A stretch of 64,000 bases of DNA, from assembly GCF_029962485.1 (NCBI RefSeq), contig NZ_CP073637.1, forward strand, positions 2,356,001-2,420,000, in the 5' to 3' direction. How positions within the stretch are numbered: position 1 is the first letter of the stretch; each line of letters opens with the position of its first letter. A model generated the notes under the pieces. That model made no database searches, was not told where the DNA came from, and saw nothing but the letters and a program-made list of their open reading frames with translations. Source of the stretch: Burkholderia cepacia. Lineage in GTDB: Bacteria; Pseudomonadota; Gammaproteobacteria; Burkholderiales; Burkholderiaceae. The position numbers and the translations under genes were made by a program. Positions 31,250 through 40,862 of this stretch are shown piece after piece.

Positions 31250-32662
31250 TCAGCCGAGGTGGCTTTGGGACGCCGCGTACAGTTCGCGGAACGTGCGCCC
31301 GGTGGGTGTCGGCATGTCGCGCGTATCCATCCAGCCGCCCATCATCGGCAGGCGCCGCAGCATGCCGCCGTTGCCGCCCAGCCGCTCGAGGACGCGCACG
31401 GCGAGCTTGGTCGTCAGCGCGTACAGCATCGGCCGCCGCGCGAAGAAGCCCCATGCGGCGAGCGCCGCCCGCTCGCGCCACGGCCGCAGGTGCCGCTCGA
31501 CCTGCTTCTCGCGCAGCGTGCGCAGCAGGTGCGACAACGGAATGCCGGCCGGGCACACACTGTCGCATTCGCCGCATAGCGTCGCGGCCTGCGGCAGGTC
31601 GAGCGTGCGATCGAGCCCGACGTAGCTCGGCGTCAGCACCGACCCCATCGGCCCCGGATAGACCCAGCCGTACGCGTGGCCGCCAACCTTCTGATACACC
31701 GGGCAGTGGTTCATGCACGCGCCGCAGCGGATGCAGCGCAGCATCTCCTGGAATTCGCCGCCGATCAGGCCCGTGCGGCCGCCGTCGACCAGCACCACGT
31801 AGTTGTGCTCGGGGCCGTCCTCGTCGCCCGGCCCGCGCGGCCCGGTCAGCAGCGAAAAATAGTTCGACGTCTTCTGCCCGGTCGCCGAACGCGGCAGCAG
31901 GCGCATCGCGGTCGCGAGGTCCTCGAGCGTCGGCAACACCTTCTCAATGCCCGTCACCGCGACGTGCACGCGCGGCATCACCGTGCACATGCCCTCGTTC
32001 CCTTCGTTCGTCACGATCGCGACCGAGCCCGTCTCGGCGATCACGAAGTTGCCGCCCGTGACGCCCATGTCGGCCGACATGAAATGCGGGCGCAGCACCT
32101 CGCGCGCCTCGCGCGTCATGTCCGGAATCTCGGTGAGGCGCTCGCGGTGGTGCGTGCGCGCGAACAGGTCGGCGATCTCGTCCTTGTCCTTGTGCACGAC
32201 GGGCGCAATGATGTGGCTCGGCGGCTCGTTGTCGTTGATCTGCAGGATGTATTCGCCGAGGTCCGTCTCGATCGACTGCACGCCCATCTCCGCGAGCACC
32301 GCGTTCAGGCGCATCTCCTCGGACACCATCGACTTGGTCTTGATGACCTTCTTCACGTCGTGCCGGCGCGCGATGTCGGCGACGAGCCGCGCGGCATCCG
32401 CGGTCGTTTCGGCGAACAGCACCGTCGTGCCGCGCCGCGTCGCCTCGCGCTCGAACGCTTCGAGCCACACGTCGAGGTTCTCCAGCGCGCGGTTGCGGCG
32501 CGCCTTGAGCGCGGCGCGCGTGGCCGGGAAGTCGATCGCGGTCATCGCGTCGGCGCGCGCGGACACGAACTTCGTCGACAGCTTCTTCAAGTTCTGCTGC
32601 AGGCGCTGGTCGGCCAGCTTCTGGCCGGCGCGCGCCTTGAAATGCATCGATTGGACTTGCAT
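31250..32662 (-). CDS. lutB: lactate-utilisation iron-sulfur protein LutB/LldF
   Basis: The 470-residue protein has an N-terminal LUD domain. Two ferredoxin-like [4Fe-4S] motifs follow, CIRCGACMNHCPVY and CGECDSVCPAG, before a C-terminal domain. In the LutABC complex it passes electrons during L-lactate oxidation. It follows lutA after about 33 bp. The third gene, lutC, is not next to it. Confidence 0.92.
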   Translation of the reverse strand: MQVQSMHFKARAGQKLADQRLQQNLKKLSTKFVSARADAMTAIDFPATRAALKARRNRALENLDVWLEAFEREATRRGTTVLFAETTADAARLVADIARRHDVKKVIKTKSMVSEEMRLNAVLAEMGVQSIETDLGEYILQINDNEPPSHIIAPVVHKDKDEIADLFARTHHRERLTEIPDMTREAREVLRPHFMSADMGVTGGNFVIAETGSVAIVTNEGNEGMCTVMPRVHVAVTGIEKVLPTLEDLATAMRLLPRSATGQKTSNYFSLLTGPRGPGDEDGPEHNYVVLVDGGRTGLIGGEFQEMLRCIRCGACMNHCPVYQKVGGHAYGWVYPGPMGSVLTPSYVGLDRTLDLPQAATLCGECDSVCPAGIPLSHLLRTLREKQVERHLRPWRERAALAAWGFFARRPMLYALTTKLAVRVLERLGGNGGMLRRLPMMGGWMDTRDMPTPTGRTFRELYAASQSHLG

Positions 32663-32695
32663 CGCGGTATCGGGAAAAGTGAGCGGAACCGGGCG

Positions 32696-33418
32696 TCAGA
32701 CGTCGCCCGCCAGCACCTGCGCGACGTGCAGCACGCGCGTGTCGCGGTCGCCGGTGCGGCGCAACCGCCCTTCGATGTTCAGCATGCAGCCGAGATCGCC
32801 GAGCACGACGGCGCCCGTGCCCGATGCGCGCACGTTCGCGCATTTCTCGTCCGCGATGGCCGCCGAGATGTCACCGTACTTGATCGCGAACGTGCCGCCG
32901 AAGCCGCAGCAGTGCTCGCAGTCCTTCATTTCGGTGACCGCGACGCCGCGCTGCGCGAGCAGCGCGCGCGGCTGCGCCTTCACGCCGAGTTCGCGCAGGC
33001 CCGAGCACGAGTCGTGATAGGTGACGGGCCCGGTGAATTCGCCCGGCGCGAGCGACACCTTCGCGACGTTCGCGAGGAAATCGGTCAGTTCGTAGACTTT
33101 CTGCTGGAACCGCGTGTAGCGCCCCATCAGTTCGGGGTCGTCGCGGAACAGGTCGCCGTAGTGCGCGCGGATCATCCCGCCACACGAACCCGACGGCGCG
33201 ACGACGTAATCGAACTGCTCGAACTCGCGCAGCGTCTTTTCGGCGAGATCGCGCGCCAGCGCACGGTCGCCCGAGTTGTAGGCCGGCTGGCCGCAGCAGG
33301 TCTGCGCGGGCGGCACGATCACCTCGTAGCCGGCGTCGCGAATCAGCTTGAGCGCCGAGAAACCGATTTCGGGGCGCATCAGATCGACCAGGCAGGTCAC
33401 GAACAAACCGACTCGCAT
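32696..33418 (-). CDS. lutA: lactate-utilisation protein LutA/LldE (CCG domain)
   Basis: The 240-residue protein has two CCG domains (QTCCGQPAYNSGD and CEHCCGFGGTF), as in heterodisulfide-reductase-type subunits. LutA joins LutB in L-lactate dehydrogenase complexes of the LldEFG type. It diverges from the IclR regulator across 183 bp. Confidence 0.92.
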   Translation of the reverse strand: MRVGLFVTCLVDLMRPEIGFSALKLIRDAGYEVIVPPAQTCCGQPAYNSGDRALARDLAEKTLREFEQFDYVVAPSGSCGGMIRAHYGDLFRDDPELMGRYTRFQQKVYELTDFLANVAKVSLAPGEFTGPVTYHDSCSGLRELGVKAQPRALLAQRGVAVTEMKDCEHCCGFGGTFAIKYGDISAAIADEKCANVRASGTGAVVLGDLGCMLNIEGRLRRTGDRDTRVLHVAQVLAGDV

Positions 33419-33520
33419 ACGTGCTCCTTCGAGAAAACGGCTCTCATTATCCGCCGTTTGGCCGGCAAGACCAACGCCGGCTCGCAGGCAAGCCCGCCGC
33501 GCGCGAAACGAGGACTTCCT

Positions 33521-33533
33521 CGAACGGCGTTCG
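33521..33533. promoter_or_regulatory. palindrome in the lutA-IclR divergent region
   Basis: CGAACGGCGTTCG is a perfect palindrome with a three-base centre, located between the divergent lutA and IclR genes. It is a candidate operator for the regulator, by position only. Confidence 0.35.
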
Positions 33534-33601
33534 CTTTTTTCACAATACGAGATACAATCGTTGCAACACCGCTTGACGCGTCAACCGATTTCTCCCCCGA
33601 C

Positions 33602-34411
33602 ATGAGCCAACCCACCCCGGATTCAAAAACGTCGATCCAGGTGATCGAACGCATGATGCGGCTGCTGGACGCGCTCGCCGCGCACAGTGATCCTGTCAGC
33701 CTGAAGGAACTGGCGCAGCGCACGGAGCTGCACCCGTCGACCGCGCACCGCATCCTCAACGACATGGTGACCTGCCGCCTCGTCGATCGCTCCGATCCCG
33801 GCACCTACCGCCTCGGCATGCGGCTGCTGGAACTCGGCAACCTCGTGAAGGCGCGCCTGTCGGTGCGCGACGCGGCGCTGATGCCGATGCGCGAGCTGCA
33901 CCGCCTCACCGGGCAGACCGTGAACCTGTCGGTGCGCCAGGGCGACGAGATCGTCTACATCGAGCGTGCGTATTCCGAGCGATCGGGGATGCAGGTCGTC
34001 CGCGCGATCGGTGGCCGTGCGCCGCTGCACCTCACCTCGGTCGGCAAGCTGTTCCTCGCGGCCGACGAAACGTCGCGGGTGCGCGCCTATGCGACGCGCA
34101 CGGGGCTGTCCGGCCATACGCAGAACAGCATCACCGACATCGCGAAGCTCGAGCGCGAGCTGACGATCGTCCGCCAGCAATCGTGCGCACGCGACAACGA
34201 GGAACTGGAGCTCGGCGTGCGCTGTATCGCGGCCGGCATCTACGACGATTCGGGCAAGCTCGTCGCGGGCCTGTCGCTGTCGGCGCCGGCCGACCGCCTG
34301 CAGGACGCATGGCTCGGCCAGTTGAGCCGCACGGCGCTCACCATCTCGGAATCGCTCGGCTACCGGCCGGCGCCCTCGAAGGACATGGACGGGCTGCAAC
34401 GGCAGGCGTAA
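33602..34411 (+). CDS. IclR-family transcriptional regulator
   Basis: The 269-residue protein has an N-terminal winged helix (SLKELAQRTELHPSTAHRIL) and a C-terminal GAF-like effector domain (EELELGVRCIAAGIYDDSGKLVAGLSLSAP). IclR regulators usually govern catabolic genes that lie divergently. The partner here is lutAB, so lactate or a related acid is a reasonable effector guess. A perfect terminator follows. Confidence 0.93.
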   Translation: MSQPTPDSKTSIQVIERMMRLLDALAAHSDPVSLKELAQRTELHPSTAHRILNDMVTCRLVDRSDPGTYRLGMRLLELGNLVKARLSVRDAALMPMRELHRLTGQTVNLSVRQGDEIVYIERAYSERSGMQVVRAIGGRAPLHLTSVGKLFLAADETSRVRAYATRTGLSGHTQNSITDIAKLERELTIVRQQSCARDNEELELGVRCIAAGIYDDSGKLVAGLSLSAPADRLQDAWLGQLSRTALTISESLGYRPAPSKDMDGLQRQA

Positions 34412-34456
34412 GCCGTCCTCGCCGGCCTCGGTGCCGGTTGTGCCGCCGGACGAAAA

Positions 34457-34480
34457 AAAGCCCCGCAATTGCGGGGCTTT
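34457..34480. terminator. perfect palindromic terminator between IclR gene and pbpG
   Basis: The 24-bp sequence is a perfect palindrome: AAAGCCCCGCAA pairs with its complement. A-rich sequence lies to the left and T-rich to the right, so it can end both converging transcripts. Confidence 0.92.
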
Positions 34481-34502
34481 CTTGTTGCAGCCTGCGGCGC
34501 GA

Positions 34503-35672
34503 TCAGGTCCCGCCGTTCGGCGTGTTGGCTGCCGTCAGGCGCTCGCCGCCACCGGCGTCGAGCCAGTTGCGCAGGCGCGATGCGTCGGCGAAGCGCGAGT
34601 ACTTGCCGAACGAGTCGAGCAGCACCATCACCATCGGCCGGCCATGGATCGTCGCCTGCATCACGAGGCATTCGCCTGCTTCGTTGATGAAGCCCGTCTT
34701 CTGCAGGCCGATGTCCCACGAGCCGTTGCCGCGGATCAGCGCGTTCGTGCTGTTGTACGCGAGATTGCGCTTGCCCGTGTACACCTCGTAGCTGCGATCG
34801 GTCGAGAACTGGCGGATCATCGGGTACTGATACGCGGCATTGACCATCTTCACGAGGTCACGCGCACTCGACACGTTCGAGCTCGACAGGCCGGTCGAAT
34901 TCTCGAAGTGCGTATCGGCCATGCCGAGCGTCTTCGCCTTCGCGTTCATCGCGGCGATGAACGCCGGACGACCGCCCGGGTAGTAACGCGACAGCGCGGC
35001 AGCCGCGCGGTTTTCCGACGCCATCAGCGCGATGTGCAGCATGTCCTCGCGCGACAGCACCGAGCCGACCGACAGGCGCGAGCCCGTGCCCTTCTCGTAG
35101 TCGCGGTCTTCGTCGGTGACTTCGATCTGGTCGGTCATCGGCGCCTTCGCGTCGAGCACGACCATCGCCGTCATCAGCTTCGAGATCGACGCGATCGGCA
35201 CGACGGCGTGCGAATTCTTGTCGAACAGCGGCTCGCCGGAATTCTGGTCGACGACGTACGCGACGCTCGAGCGCAGCGCGAGCGCGTCGGGCGTGTCGTG
35301 CAGGCCGAACGCCTGGCCGACCGTCGGCCGGCGCGGCTGGAACGCGACCTTGCGGACCGCGCCACGATGGCCGCCATGCAGGTTGTTCGCCGCGAGCGTC
35401 ACGCGCTTTCGCGACGCCTTCGCGCGCGGCGCATCGGCCGCAGCGACCTTGGCGGATTTATCGGACGTCGCCTTGGCCGACTTCTTCTTCGCTGACGAAG
35501 CAGGAGCGACGGCCTTTTTCTTGGCGGCTTGTTGGGTCTTCGCGGTAGCGGCAAAGGCGTCGGCAGGCGCGACGGACGCGGTGGTCGCCAGCAAGGCGAC
35601 TGCGACCGACACAGCCGTGCCGAGCGTCATGCTCTGCAACAATCTGCGCGGTGAGAACGATTCGGCTTTCAT
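34503..35672 (-). CDS. pbpG: D-alanyl-D-alanine endopeptidase (penicillin-binding protein 7/8 type)
   Basis: The periplasmic low-molecular-weight PBP has 389 residues. A signal peptide is followed by a Lys/Ala-rich linker (about residues 45-95). The serine-peptidase motifs are S162-x-x-K165 (SISK), SEN starting at residue 219 and KTG at 325-327. It cuts peptidoglycan crosslinks. The ATG at 35672 (MKAESF) is preferred to an ATG twelve codons upstream, because the upstream region overlaps a likely promoter. Confidence 0.9.
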   Translation of the reverse strand: MKAESFSPRRLLQSMTLGTAVSVAVALLATTASVAPADAFAATAKTQQAAKKKAVAPASSAKKKSAKATSDKSAKVAAADAPRAKASRKRVTLAANNLHGGHRGAVRKVAFQPRRPTVGQAFGLHDTPDALALRSSVAYVVDQNSGEPLFDKNSHAVVPIASISKLMTAMVVLDAKAPMTDQIEVTDEDRDYEKGTGSRLSVGSVLSREDMLHIALMASENRAAAALSRYYPGGRPAFIAAMNAKAKTLGMADTHFENSTGLSSSNVSSARDLVKMVNAAYQYPMIRQFSTDRSYEVYTGKRNLAYNSTNALIRGNGSWDIGLQKTGFINEAGECLVMQATIHGRPMVMVLLDSFGKYSRFADASRLRNWLDAGGGERLTAANTPNGGT

Positions 35673-35707
35673 TGGGGTCTGGACAAAGCGGGCGGGAGGT
35701 TTCCGCA

Positions 35708-35736
35708 AGTGTAGTTAAAGCTGAAAAAAAGAGCAA
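35708..35736 (-). promoter_or_regulatory. candidate sigma-70 promoter of pbpG
   Basis: On the minus strand, TTGCTC (35731-35736) and TACACT (35708-35713) are separated by 17 bp, about 36 bp before the pbpG ATG. Both boxes are only moderate matches. Confidence 0.5.
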
Positions 35737-36175
35737 TATTAGGCACTTACCGATCGTCGTTAAACCGGAATGTAAGGGTCGGTCAACCTCAGACCAATTG
35801 ACCCTCCCGCCCCCATCGAAAAAACTCATGGGTGCACTGCCCGACAGCGCCCGTCTCCCGATTACCACACGGTTAATTGAGATAACGTCACTTTGGAGGC
35901 GATTTAAAGCGGGGAAACTACGTATCCGGTGCTCGGCGTGCCAAGGGCGCCGGTCTCGACCGTGGCGGCGGCACGTCGCCACGGCACGCGCATCGAAACG
36001 GCGCGTTTTTCGACAGGAACAGAAGGATAACGTTCCATGGGCCTGTCAGGTTTACCTGTGCATGATCATGGTGCGCCACGCTTGCCCCGCACTCGTGCGC
36101 ACCATCTGGGATCGCGCATGAAACCGATTCCGGACGGCCACGATAACTCGTTGTTTTATCGATAATTTGTCGCGA

Positions 36176-36249
36176 TTGTGCAACGCACAAAAAATACTTG
36201 ACATCCGTTTTCTCTGCCCTAAAATACGCCTCATTGCTGCGTTGCACAA
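36176..36249 (+). promoter_or_regulatory. phaP promoter flanked by a 12-bp inverted repeat
   Basis: TTGACA (36198-36203) and TAAAAT (36220-36225) with a 16-bp spacer form a good sigma-70 promoter. TTGTGCAACGCA (36176-36187) and its perfect complement TGCGTTGCACAA (36238-36249) bracket it symmetrically. The pair looks like two operator half-sites placed to loop or block the promoter. PhaR, the known phasin repressor, is the obvious candidate. Confidence 0.75.
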
Positions 36250-36325
36250 AGCACGCGCATCCGAGGTTCCCCGTCGTAGTGCCCTTTACCCTGCGATCGA
36301 CGCGATCGCTTTTCAGGAGCTGGAC

Positions 36326-36892
36326 ATGTCCTTGCTGACCCCCGAGCAAATCGCCGCTGCACAGAAAGCCAACCTCGAAAGCCTGTTCGGTCTGACGACC
36401 AAGGCATTCGAAGGCGTCGAAAAGCTGATCGAACTCAACCTGCAAGTCGTGAAGTCGACGCTGGCCGAAGGCCAGGAAAACGCACAGCGCCTGCTGTCGG
36501 TGAAGGACGCTCAGGAACTGATCGCACTGCAAGCCAGCCTGTCGCAGCCGGTCGCTGAAAAGGTGCTGTCGTACGGCCGTCACCTGTACGAAATCGCATC
36601 GTCGACGCAAGCCGAGTTCGCGAAGGTTGCCGAAGCGCAATTCGAAGAGCAGAACAAGAAGGTCCAGGCACTCGTCGACAACGTCGCGAAGAACGCCCCG
36701 GCCGGTTCGGAAACGGCTGTCGCCGCACTGAAGTCGGCACTGAACGCTGCGAACACGACGTACGAAACGGTTCAGAAGGCCACGAAGCAAGCCGTCGAAA
36801 TCGCTGAAACGAACTTCAACGCTGCTGCTGCCGTCGCAACGAAGGCTGCAACCGCCGCTGCTGCACGTCGTTCGAGCAAGCCGGCCGCGTAA
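36326..36892 (+). CDS. phaP: phasin, polyhydroxybutyrate granule-coating protein
   Basis: The 188-residue protein has an N-terminal amphipathic helix ([20 protein letters not shown]) and long Ala/Glu/Lys helices with a [13 protein letters not shown] block, matching the Phasin_2 family. An Ala- and Lys-rich tail follows ([16 protein letters not shown]). It coats PHB granules. Highly expressed phasins use a strong ribosome-binding site, here CAGGAG. The adjacent operator suggests repression when granules are absent. Confidence 0.93.
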   Translation: MSLLTPEQIAAAQKANLESLFGLTTKAFEGVEKLIELNLQVVKSTLAEGQENAQRLLSVKDAQELIALQASLSQPVAEKVLSYGRHLYEIASSTQAEFAKVAEAQFEEQNKKVQALVDNVAKNAPAGSETAVAALKSALNAANTTYETVQKATKQAVEIAETNFNAAAAVATKAATAAAARRSSKPAA

Positions 36893-36910
36893 GCGTCCCC
36901 TGCTCCTGAA

Positions 36911-36935
36911 AGAGCCGCGCCCAGCGCGGCTTTTT
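36911..36935 (+). terminator. rho-independent terminator after phaP
   Basis: A GCCGCGC stem with a three-base CCA loop is followed by a T-run. It lies 22 bp after the phaP stop. Confidence 0.88.
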
Positions 36936-37026
36936 CGTTTCCGGCGCCGGAATTTGCGCGAACGGGCCGCCGCTCGCCTCGTTCGATCAAGCGTTCTGAT
37001 CGCAGCATCGGCCGCAGACAAAAGAA

Positions 37027-37061
37027 AACGCCGCCGCCCGGATTGCCCGGGCGGCGGCGTT
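37027..37061 (-). terminator. rho-independent terminator after lpdA
   Basis: Fourteen-base arms (37027-37040 with 37048-37061) are followed on the minus strand by a T-rich run. It ends the pyruvate dehydrogenase operon about 40 bp after lpdA. Confidence 0.88.
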
Positions 37062-37099
37062 CTTTCGTGGCCGGCGCGTGGCCGGCCGTGCCGGTCGCG

Positions 37100-38863
37100 T
37101 TACTTCTTGCGTTGCGGCGGCAGGTCCGTGCAGACGCCTTCGTACAGTTCGGCGGCCATGCCGACCGATTCGCCGAGCGTCGGGTGCGGATGGATCGTCT
37201 TGCCGATGTCTTCCGCGTCCGCGCCCATCTCGACCGCGAGGCACACTTCGCTGATCAGGTCGCCTGCGTTCAGGCCGACGATTGCGCCACCGATCACGCG
37301 ATGGGTTTCCTCGTCGAAAATCAGCTTCGTGAAGCCTTCGTCGCGGCCGTTCGCAATCGCGCGGCCCGATGCGGCCCACGGGAACACGGCCTTGCCGTAC
37401 TTGATGCCTTCGGCCTTGCACTGGTCTTCCGTCTTGCCGGCCCACGCCACTTCCGGATCGGTGTACGCCACCGACGGGATCTGCAGCGCGTCGAAGTACG
37501 CCTTTTCGCCGTGCGCGGCTTCCGCTGCGACGTGGCCTTCATGCACGGCCTTGTGCGCGAGCATCGGCTGGCCGACGACGTCGCCGATCGCGAAGATGTG
37601 CGGGACGTTCGTGCGCATCTGCTTGTCGACGTCGATGAAGCCGCGATCCGTGACCGCGACGCCAGCCTTGTCGGCACCGATCTTCTTGCCGTTCGGGCTG
37701 CGGCCCACCGCGACGAGCACGAGGTCGTAGCGCTGCGCTTCCGCCGGCGCCTTCTCGCCCTCGAACTTCACGTAGATGCCGTCTTCCTTCGCTTCCGCGC
37801 CGACCGTCTTGGTCTTCAGCATCACGTTGCCGAAGCGCTTCGCGTTGTACTTTTCCCAGACCTTCACGAGATCGCGGTCCGCGCCCATCATCAGGCCGTC
37901 CATCATTTCGACGACGTCGATCTCGGCGCCGAGCGTCGAGTACACCGTGGCCATTTCGAGGCCGATGATGCCGCCGCCGATCACGAGCATGCGCTTCGGC
38001 AGTTGGCGCAGTTCGAGTGCGCCCGTCGAATCGACGACGCGCGGGTCTTCCGGCATGAACGGCAGCTTCACGGCTTGCGAGCCGGCAGCGATGATCGCCT
38101 GCTTGAACTTGACGACCTTCTTGCCGTTTTCGCCCTGCACTTCCATGTGGAACGGATCGACGAATGCGCCGACGCCGGTGACCACTTCGACCTTGCGCGC
38201 CTTGGCCATGCCGGCGAGGCCCGTCGTCAGCTTCTTGACGACGCCGCCCTTGAAGTCGCGCAGCTTGTCGAGATCGACTTCCGGCTTGCCGAACGTGATG
38301 CCGTGCGACGCGAGCGCCGCGGCTTCTTCGACGACGAGCGACGTATGCAGCAGCGCTTTCGACGGGATGCAGCCGACGTTCAGGCACACGCCGCCGAGCG
38401 TCGAGTAGCGCTCGACGAGCACGGTCTTCATGCCGAGGTCGGCGGCGCGGAACGCGGCCGAGTAGCCGCCGGGGCCGGCGCCGAGCACGAGCATGTCGCA
38501 CTCGATGTCGGCGGCGCCTGCGTAGCTGCCGGCTTGCGGCGCGGGCGCCGGAGCGGCGGCCGGTGCCGGCGCGGCGGCTGCGGGCTTCGCTGCCTCGGGT
38601 GCTTTCGCGGGCGCGGCTGCGCCAGCCGACGCTTCGACGATGGCGATGACGGTGCCTTGCGAGACTTTCTCGCCAGCCTTGACCTTGATTTCCTTGACGG
38701 TGCCGGCGACGTCGCTGGGCACTTCCATGGAGGCTTTATCGGATTCGAGCGTGATGAGCGTTTGCTCTTTTTCGATCACGTCGCCGGGTTTCACGTTGAC
38801 TTCGATGACATCGACGCCGCTGAAATCGCCGATATCCGGAACCTTGACTTCGATGAGACTCAT
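37100..38863 (-). CDS. lpdA: dihydrolipoyl dehydrogenase with N-terminal lipoyl domain (E3)
   Basis: E3 reoxidises lipoamide with FAD and NAD+. The 587-residue protein has an N-terminal lipoyl domain with the lipoylated Lys43 ([11 protein letters not shown]) and an Ala/Pro linker. The FAD motif is [14 protein letters not shown], the redox pair lies in [13 protein letters not shown], and the catalytic His-Glu region is HPHPTLGES. The ATG at 38863 gives the family N-terminus. A fused lipoyl domain on E3 is common in beta-proteobacteria. Confidence 0.95.
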   Translation of the reverse strand: MSLIEVKVPDIGDFSGVDVIEVNVKPGDVIEKEQTLITLESDKASMEVPSDVAGTVKEIKVKAGEKVSQGTVIAIVEASAGAAAPAKAPEAAKPAAAAPAPAAAPAPAPQAGSYAGAADIECDMLVLGAGPGGYSAAFRAADLGMKTVLVERYSTLGGVCLNVGCIPSKALLHTSLVVEEAAALASHGITFGKPEVDLDKLRDFKGGVVKKLTTGLAGMAKARKVEVVTGVGAFVDPFHMEVQGENGKKVVKFKQAIIAAGSQAVKLPFMPEDPRVVDSTGALELRQLPKRMLVIGGGIIGLEMATVYSTLGAEIDVVEMMDGLMMGADRDLVKVWEKYNAKRFGNVMLKTKTVGAEAKEDGIYVKFEGEKAPAEAQRYDLVLVAVGRSPNGKKIGADKAGVAVTDRGFIDVDKQMRTNVPHIFAIGDVVGQPMLAHKAVHEGHVAAEAAHGEKAYFDALQIPSVAYTDPEVAWAGKTEDQCKAEGIKYGKAVFPWAASGRAIANGRDEGFTKLIFDEETHRVIGGAIVGLNAGDLISEVCLAVEMGADAEDIGKTIHPHPTLGESVGMAAELYEGVCTDLPPQRKK

Positions 38864-39005
38864 TACTGTCCCCTTCTTGATTAGCTGCAGACAGAGGGGG
38901 GAGAAACCCGCGGAAGAACCCATTACCGCGACTACGGCCTGACAAGAGAACGCGACGTTGGGCAGCACCACCTTTGCCGTCCGCCCAAGGACGCGCCTTT
39001 CTTTT

Positions 39006-39059
39006 GGTTACTTTTCTTTGGAAGACAAAGAAAAGTGACCGCCGCCCCGCGCAGGGGCG
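39006..39059. repeat. two-hairpin intergenic repeat between aceF and lpdA
   Basis: GGTTACTTTTCTTTG (39006-39020) pairs with 39026-39040 around a five-base loop, with 14 of 15 paired plus one G-U. It is followed by a CGCCCC (39043-39048) and GGGGCG (39054-39059) hairpin. From memory such elements recur between genes in Burkholderia and relatives; this is not checked. It sits inside the aceF-lpdA gap of an operon. Confidence 0.7.
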
Positions 39060-39150
39060 ACGCTAGTAGACCGTTAGCGAAACAGGTTCAACGAAGAGGC
39101 GTGGATGACCGACACAAAACCCACGCCCCCGCGAGCCACTCCCACGCTCA

Positions 39151-40794
39151 TCAAAGAATGATGCGACGGAAATCCGCGAGCAACGCGCCGAGATACGCAT
39201 TGAACCGCGCGGCTTCCGCGCCATCGATCACGCGATGGTCATACGACAGCGACAGCGGCAGCGTCAGACGCGGCACGAACTGCTTGCCGTCCCACACCGG
39301 CTTCATCTGGCCGCGCGACAACCCGAGGATTGCCACTTCCGGCGCGTTGATGATCGGCGTGAAGTTCGTGCCGCCGATCCCGCCGAGCGACGAGATCGAG
39401 AAGCAACCGCCTTGCATCTGGTCCGGCTTCAGCTTGCCGTCGCGCGCGGCCTTCGACAGCTCGGCCATTTCCTTCGCGATATCGACGAGCCCCTTCTTGT
39501 CCGCGTCGCGGATCACCGGCACGACGAGGCCGTTCGGCGTGTCCGCGGCAAAACCGACGTGGTAGTACTGCTTGAACACCAGGTTGTCGCCGTCGAGGCT
39601 CGCGTTGAAGGTCGGGAATTTCTTCAGCGCGGCGACGACTGCCTTGATCACGAACGCGAGCATCGTGAACTTCACGCCCGCCTTTTCGTGCTCCTTGTTC
39701 AGCTGCACGCGCAGCGCTTCGAGCTCGGTGATGTCCGCTTCGTCGTTGTTCGTGACGTGCGGGATCATCACCCAGTTGCGATGCAGGTTCGCGCCCGAGA
39801 TCTTCTTGATGCGCGACAGCGGCTTCGCCTCGAACGGGCCGAACTTCGAGAAGTCGACCTTCGGCCACGGCAGCAGGTTCAGCTCGCCGCCGCCTGCCGG
39901 CGCGGCTGCCGCGCCCGGTGCCGCGCGCTGGCCCGTCATCACGCCCTTCACGAAGCCCGTGACGTCTTCCTTCGTAATGCGGCCCTTCGGACCCGAGCCC
40001 TGCACGCGTGCGACTTCGACGCCGAGTTCGCGCGCGAACTTGCGCACCGACGGCGACGCGTGGCTGGCGCGGTATTCACCCGACGGCGCGGCGGCCGGTG
40101 CGGCGGCGGCCGGTGCCGGCGCAGCCTTCGCGGGCGCCGGTGCGGCAGCCGGCGCCGGCGCGGCGGCGGCCGGAGCCGGTGCGCTCGCCTGCGCGGCGGC
40201 GGCCGGTGCGCCTGCGGCTTCGAGCAGCACGATCAGCGTGCCTTCCGATACCGAATCGCCCACCTTGACCTTGATGTCCTTCACGACGCCGGCGGCCGGG
40301 CTCGGCACGTCCATCGTCGCCTTGTCCGACTCGAGCGTGACGAGCGACTGTTCCTTCTCGACCGTGTCGCCGACCTTCACGCCGATCTCGATGACCGGAA
40401 CGTCCTTGTAGTCGCCGATGTCGGGCACCTTCACTTCGAGCGTGCCGCCGGCCGCTGCCGGGGCGGCAGCCGGTGCCGCCGCGGCCGGCGCAGGCGCCGC
40501 CGCCGGAGCCGGTGCTGCGGCCGGCGCAGCCGCGCCATTGGCCTGCGCCGCGGCGCCGCCTTCGAGCAGGATGATCAGCGAGCCTTCCGACACGGAATCG
40601 CCCACCTTGACCTTGATTTCCTTCACGACGCCGCCTACCGGGCTCGGGACGTCCATCGTCGCCTTGTCGGACTCGAGCGTGACGAGCGACTGCTCGGGCT
40701 CGACCGTATCGCCGACTTTCACGCCGATCTCGATCACCGGCACGTCCTTGTAATCGCCGATATCCGGCACCTTCACTTCGATCGCTTGACTCAT
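39151..40794 (-). CDS. aceF: dihydrolipoamide acetyltransferase (pyruvate dehydrogenase E2)
   Basis: E2 moves the acetyl group from lipoamide to CoA. The 547-residue protein has two nearly identical lipoyl domains with Lys44 and Lys158 (both in ESDKATMD). Ala/Pro-rich linkers follow, then an E3-binding domain ([17 protein letters not shown]), then the catalytic domain ending with the HxxxDG motif in [15 protein letters not shown]. The ATG at 40794 is the family start. It follows aceE after 68 bp. Confidence 0.96.
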   Translation of the reverse strand: MSQAIEVKVPDIGDYKDVPVIEIGVKVGDTVEPEQSLVTLESDKATMDVPSPVGGVVKEIKVKVGDSVSEGSLIILLEGGAAAQANGAAAPAAAPAPAAAPAPAAAAPAAAPAAAGGTLEVKVPDIGDYKDVPVIEIGVKVGDTVEKEQSLVTLESDKATMDVPSPAAGVVKDIKVKVGDSVSEGTLIVLLEAAGAPAAAAQASAPAPAAAAPAPAAAPAPAKAAPAPAAAAPAAAPSGEYRASHASPSVRKFARELGVEVARVQGSGPKGRITKEDVTGFVKGVMTGQRAAPGAAAAPAGGGELNLLPWPKVDFSKFGPFEAKPLSRIKKISGANLHRNWVMIPHVTNNDEADITELEALRVQLNKEHEKAGVKFTMLAFVIKAVVAALKKFPTFNASLDGDNLVFKQYYHVGFAADTPNGLVVPVIRDADKKGLVDIAKEMAELSKAARDGKLKPDQMQGGCFSISSLGGIGGTNFTPIINAPEVAILGLSRGQMKPVWDGKQFVPRLTLPLSLSYDHRVIDGAEAARFNAYLGALLADFRRIIL

Positions 40795-40862
40795 CTGTTT
40801 CTGTCTCCATGGCCGCGCGCGCTCCTCGCGGGAGCGACGCGCGGCATCACACGGCGTGTGCG

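Larger units (their letters stand above)
35673..36325. other. 653-bp divergent control region between pbpG and phaP
   Basis: The pbpG side holds a promoter candidate (35708-35736) and a GGTCAA/TTGACC inverted repeat (35781-35803). The phaP side holds the phaP promoter and a flanking 12-bp inverted repeat (36176-36249). A 9-bp arm hairpin lies in between (36068-36076 with 36097-36105). No gene is supported in it. Confidence 0.6.
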
